Origin: Deltaproteobacteria bacterium
GTDB taxonomy: Bacteria > Myxococcota_A > UBA9160 > UBA6930
Assembly: GCA_029261795.1 (NCBI GenBank)
Contig: JAJDAP010000036.1
Coordinates: 1-33,999, forward strand
Direction of reading: 5' to 3'
Length of the DNA stretch: 33,999 nt
In this document: piece by piece, positions 32,569 to 33,999 of the stretch
Numbering within the stretch: the first letter of the stretch is position 1
Layout: each line of letters begins with the position of its first letter
Notes under the pieces: generated by a model
What the model saw: the letters and a program-made list of their open reading frames with translations, nothing else
What the model was told of the DNA's origin: nothing
Database searches by the model: none
Position numbers and translations under genes: made by a program

Positions 32569-33863
32569 GCCGGCCGCTGCTTGAAGACTATTCCGGACCC
32601 TTCGACCCCGATGCCACGCTTGCATCCTTCTCGCGCCAGGCCCTGGCCCGGCTGGGCCGGGAGTATCTGTTGATCGGCCATCTACAGGATCGCGTCGGTC
32701 TGCCGCTGGTGATGCAACAGTTCGGCGAGGACGCCTACCTCCAGTTCTCGATCGACGAGTGGATGGGAGCGAGCCCGATCTATTCGGTTCGCATGCAACG
32801 TGCCCTCGGCTTCGAGGGCAACGAGGTCGGCACGACCTTCAAGAACATCCAACTCGAGATCGGCGCGCCGCCCCAGTTCATGGATTTCCAGTTCCGGCTC
32901 GACAGCCCGAGCTATGGCGAATTCTGGCTGCCCCACTGCGGCGCGCTGTTGGATGTCGAGCCCTTCGGTGAGCAGAAGGTCAAGATGATGTGCCACGACA
33001 TCGAGGACCCGACCTTCGACGCCACTGCTGCAGCGACGCATCCCTGCATGAAGATGCGCCCTATCCATCGGCCGCCCCGGAACCCGGCTGGACGCTACCC
33101 GCATTGCCGCTGGAAGGTCTTCATCGACGATGAAGCCACGCCCTACCAGCAACACGAGAATCTCGCGCTGATGAAGGCGACGAAGCTGGCGGAACTCGTT
33201 TGCGATCTTCCGTCGGAGGACGCGGAGCCGGGGGGTTGGCCGAACTACTCGGGGCCCTTCGATCCAGGGTTCCAGCTGGAAGATCTCGGCCACCGGGCGC
33301 TCGTGACCGTGAACCAGGAAGTCGCCGTGCAGATTCACCTGCTGGCGCGGGCCTTCATGTTATGCGCGAGCCGGCGCCGAGACGATGCGGCAGCGGCCGA
33401 GCTCGGCCGTCGCCAGTGGATCGGGGCCGCCGCGATCGGCGCGCTTCGTTTGAAGAAGGCGCTCGGGATCGAGGGCGATGGCATCGAATCCGTTGCCAAG
33501 ATCTTCCAACTGCACCCGCACTTTCATCCGCGCAGCTACGTCGATTTCGCAGTCGAGATCAGCGGCGAAGATCGGGCGCGAATTTCGCTAGGCGACTGTC
33601 CGGTACTCCAGGAAGAGACCCCGTACTCGTGGCTCGCAACATTGTCGAGCGAAGCCCATCCGGCCCTCGACGCGATCGCGGGCGTGGTAAACCCCCATGC
33701 GCGCTGTCGCCCGGCGAAGCCCGCGCCGGGCTCCATCTTCGCCTGGGACATCGTGATAGACCGCAACGCCCCTCCCCAGGAGGAACCGCCCGAACTCAAG
33801 CTCGGCAAGATCAGCCGCGGCGTCAGCTTCGAACTCGAACAACGCCGCCCCCTCCGGAACTAG
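32565..33863 (+). CDS. Unrecognised protein made of two copies of one domain
   Basis: ATG 32565 overlaps the previous stop (ATGA). The 432-residue product repeats with a period of about 219 residues: unit 1 starts YSGPFDPDATL (9) and unit 2 YSGPFDPGFQL (228). Later pairs are PIYSVRMQRALGFEGNE / AIGALRLKKALGIEGDG, LPHCGALLD / LGDCPVLQE (Cys125 and Cys345) and RWKVFIDDEATPYQ / AWDIVIDRNAPPQE. Unit 1 has an additional Cys/His set (MMCHD, HPCMKMRP). I do not recognise the family and see no signal peptide. Its place at the end of the oxygenase/SDR/hydrolase operon suggests a shared pathway, perhaps ligand binding or hydrolysis. Confidence 0.85.
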   Translation: MSRPLLEDYSGPFDPDATLASFSRQALARLGREYLLIGHLQDRVGLPLVMQQFGEDAYLQFSIDEWMGASPIYSVRMQRALGFEGNEVGTTFKNIQLEIGAPPQFMDFQFRLDSPSYGEFWLPHCGALLDVEPFGEQKVKMMCHDIEDPTFDATAAATHPCMKMRPIHRPPRNPAGRYPHCRWKVFIDDEATPYQQHENLALMKATKLAELVCDLPSEDAEPGGWPNYSGPFDPGFQLEDLGHRALVTVNQEVAVQIHLLARAFMLCASRRRDDAAAAELGRRQWIGAAAIGALRLKKALGIEGDGIESVAKIFQLHPHFHPRSYVDFAVEISGEDRARISLGDCPVLQEETPYSWLATLSSEAHPALDAIAGVVNPHARCRPAKPAPGSIFAWDIVIDRNAPPQEEPPELKLGKISRGVSFELEQRRPLRN

Positions 33864-33944
33864 GAGCGGGGACGGACTCCTCAAGTTTCAAGATTGCAAG
33901 TTTGAAAAACTTGCCATCTTGAAACTTGAGGGGTCCGTCCCCGC
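33864..33944. repeat. REPIN-like palindrome, copy 2
   Basis: The element starts at the first base after the TAG of the duplicated-domain gene. Arms 33866-33903 and 33907-33944 pair over 38 positions with two mismatches around a 3-base loop. The first 28 bases (GAGCGGGGACGGACTCC...) are identical to the arm of copy 1; the inner parts differ, so the two are related but not recent identical copies. Lying between convergent gene ends, it may also act as a terminator or mRNA-stabilising hairpin. Confidence 0.83.
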
Positions 33945-33945
33945 G

Positions 33946-33999
33946 CTACACGATGTACCCGGCGAGGAAGGCGACGGGGAAGAGGGTGATGGCGTTCAT
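33946..33999 (-). CDS. 3' end of a minus-strand gene, partial
   Basis: Seventeen codons and a TAG (33946-33948) read inward from the right edge, ending NAITLFPVAFLAGYIV. The hydrophobic tail suggests the last membrane segment of a membrane protein. Too little is present to name it or to be sure it is coding; its place just past a REPIN-like element between convergent stops supports it. Confidence 0.4.
   Translation of the reverse strand: MNAITLFPVAFLAGYIV

Overview
This is a 34-kb window of high-GC, very tightly packed bacterial DNA. It carries about 33 protein genes on both strands and no rRNA, tRNA or CRISPR array that I can see. Gene content suggests a free-living heterotroph with a large lipid and acyl-CoA metabolism, and three genes need UGA-selenocysteine decoding. 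My inference is an uncultivated lineage of the former Deltaproteobacteria (Myxococcota/Binatota/Desulfobacterota-like), but no phylogenetic marker in the window proves this.

Bases 1-8.7 kb: a REP-associated (RAYT-type) transposase runs off the left edge. Next comes a cluster of three selenoprotein genes interleaved with acyl-CoA and sugar metabolism genes. The selenoproteins are (i) a peroxiredoxin-like/DsbD-alpha fusion (944-2176, minus, UPPC motif), (ii) a stand-alone member of the glycine/betaine/D-proline reductase selenoprotein B family (6368-7174, plus, UPVC) and (iii) a membrane-anchored peroxiredoxin-like protein (7184-7930, minus, UPYC). In each, an in-frame TGA sits at the first position of a UxxC redox motif and is followed after 10-13 nt by a hairpin fitting the bacterial SECIS rules. 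A conventional gene caller would cut all three. Between them lie enoyl-CoA hydratase and acyl-CoA ligase genes (2279-4527) and a PfkB-type sugar kinase plus an SDR (4524-6277). A TetR regulator follows at 8079; its upstream site shares a spaced motif with the divergent promoter region of the first selenoprotein and the hydratase.

8.7-17.3 kb: a TesB thioesterase, an amidase, and a minus-strand four-gene operon (14218 to 11013) of DUF547 protein, 57-residue protein, radical SAM enzyme and DUF547 lipoprotein, coupled by TTGA and ATGA overlaps. Then a likely Fe-S uracil-DNA glycosylase, a phosphotransferase of the APH/ACAD10 type and a TauD-type dioxygenase.

17.3-25.6 kb: a PQQ-type quinoprotein lipoprotein, a 90-bp near-perfect palindrome (REPIN-like), a decayed wax-ester synthase/DGAT remnant, a small membrane protein with a tRNA-type methyltransferase, and a three-gene lipid operon (thiolase, YheT-type hydrolase, FATP-type acyl-CoA synthetase).

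25.7-34 kb: a flavin dehydrogenase, a class V aminotransferase, an amidohydrolase, and a plus-strand operon of an IPNS-type 2OG oxygenase, an SDR, an alpha/beta hydrolase and an unrecognised protein built from two copies of one domain. A second REPIN-like palindrome follows directly after the last stop codon, and the tail of a minus-strand gene reaches the right edge. Overall the window reads as lipid/acyl-CoA catabolism plus thiol-selenol redox chemistry, with REP elements recently active in the genome.
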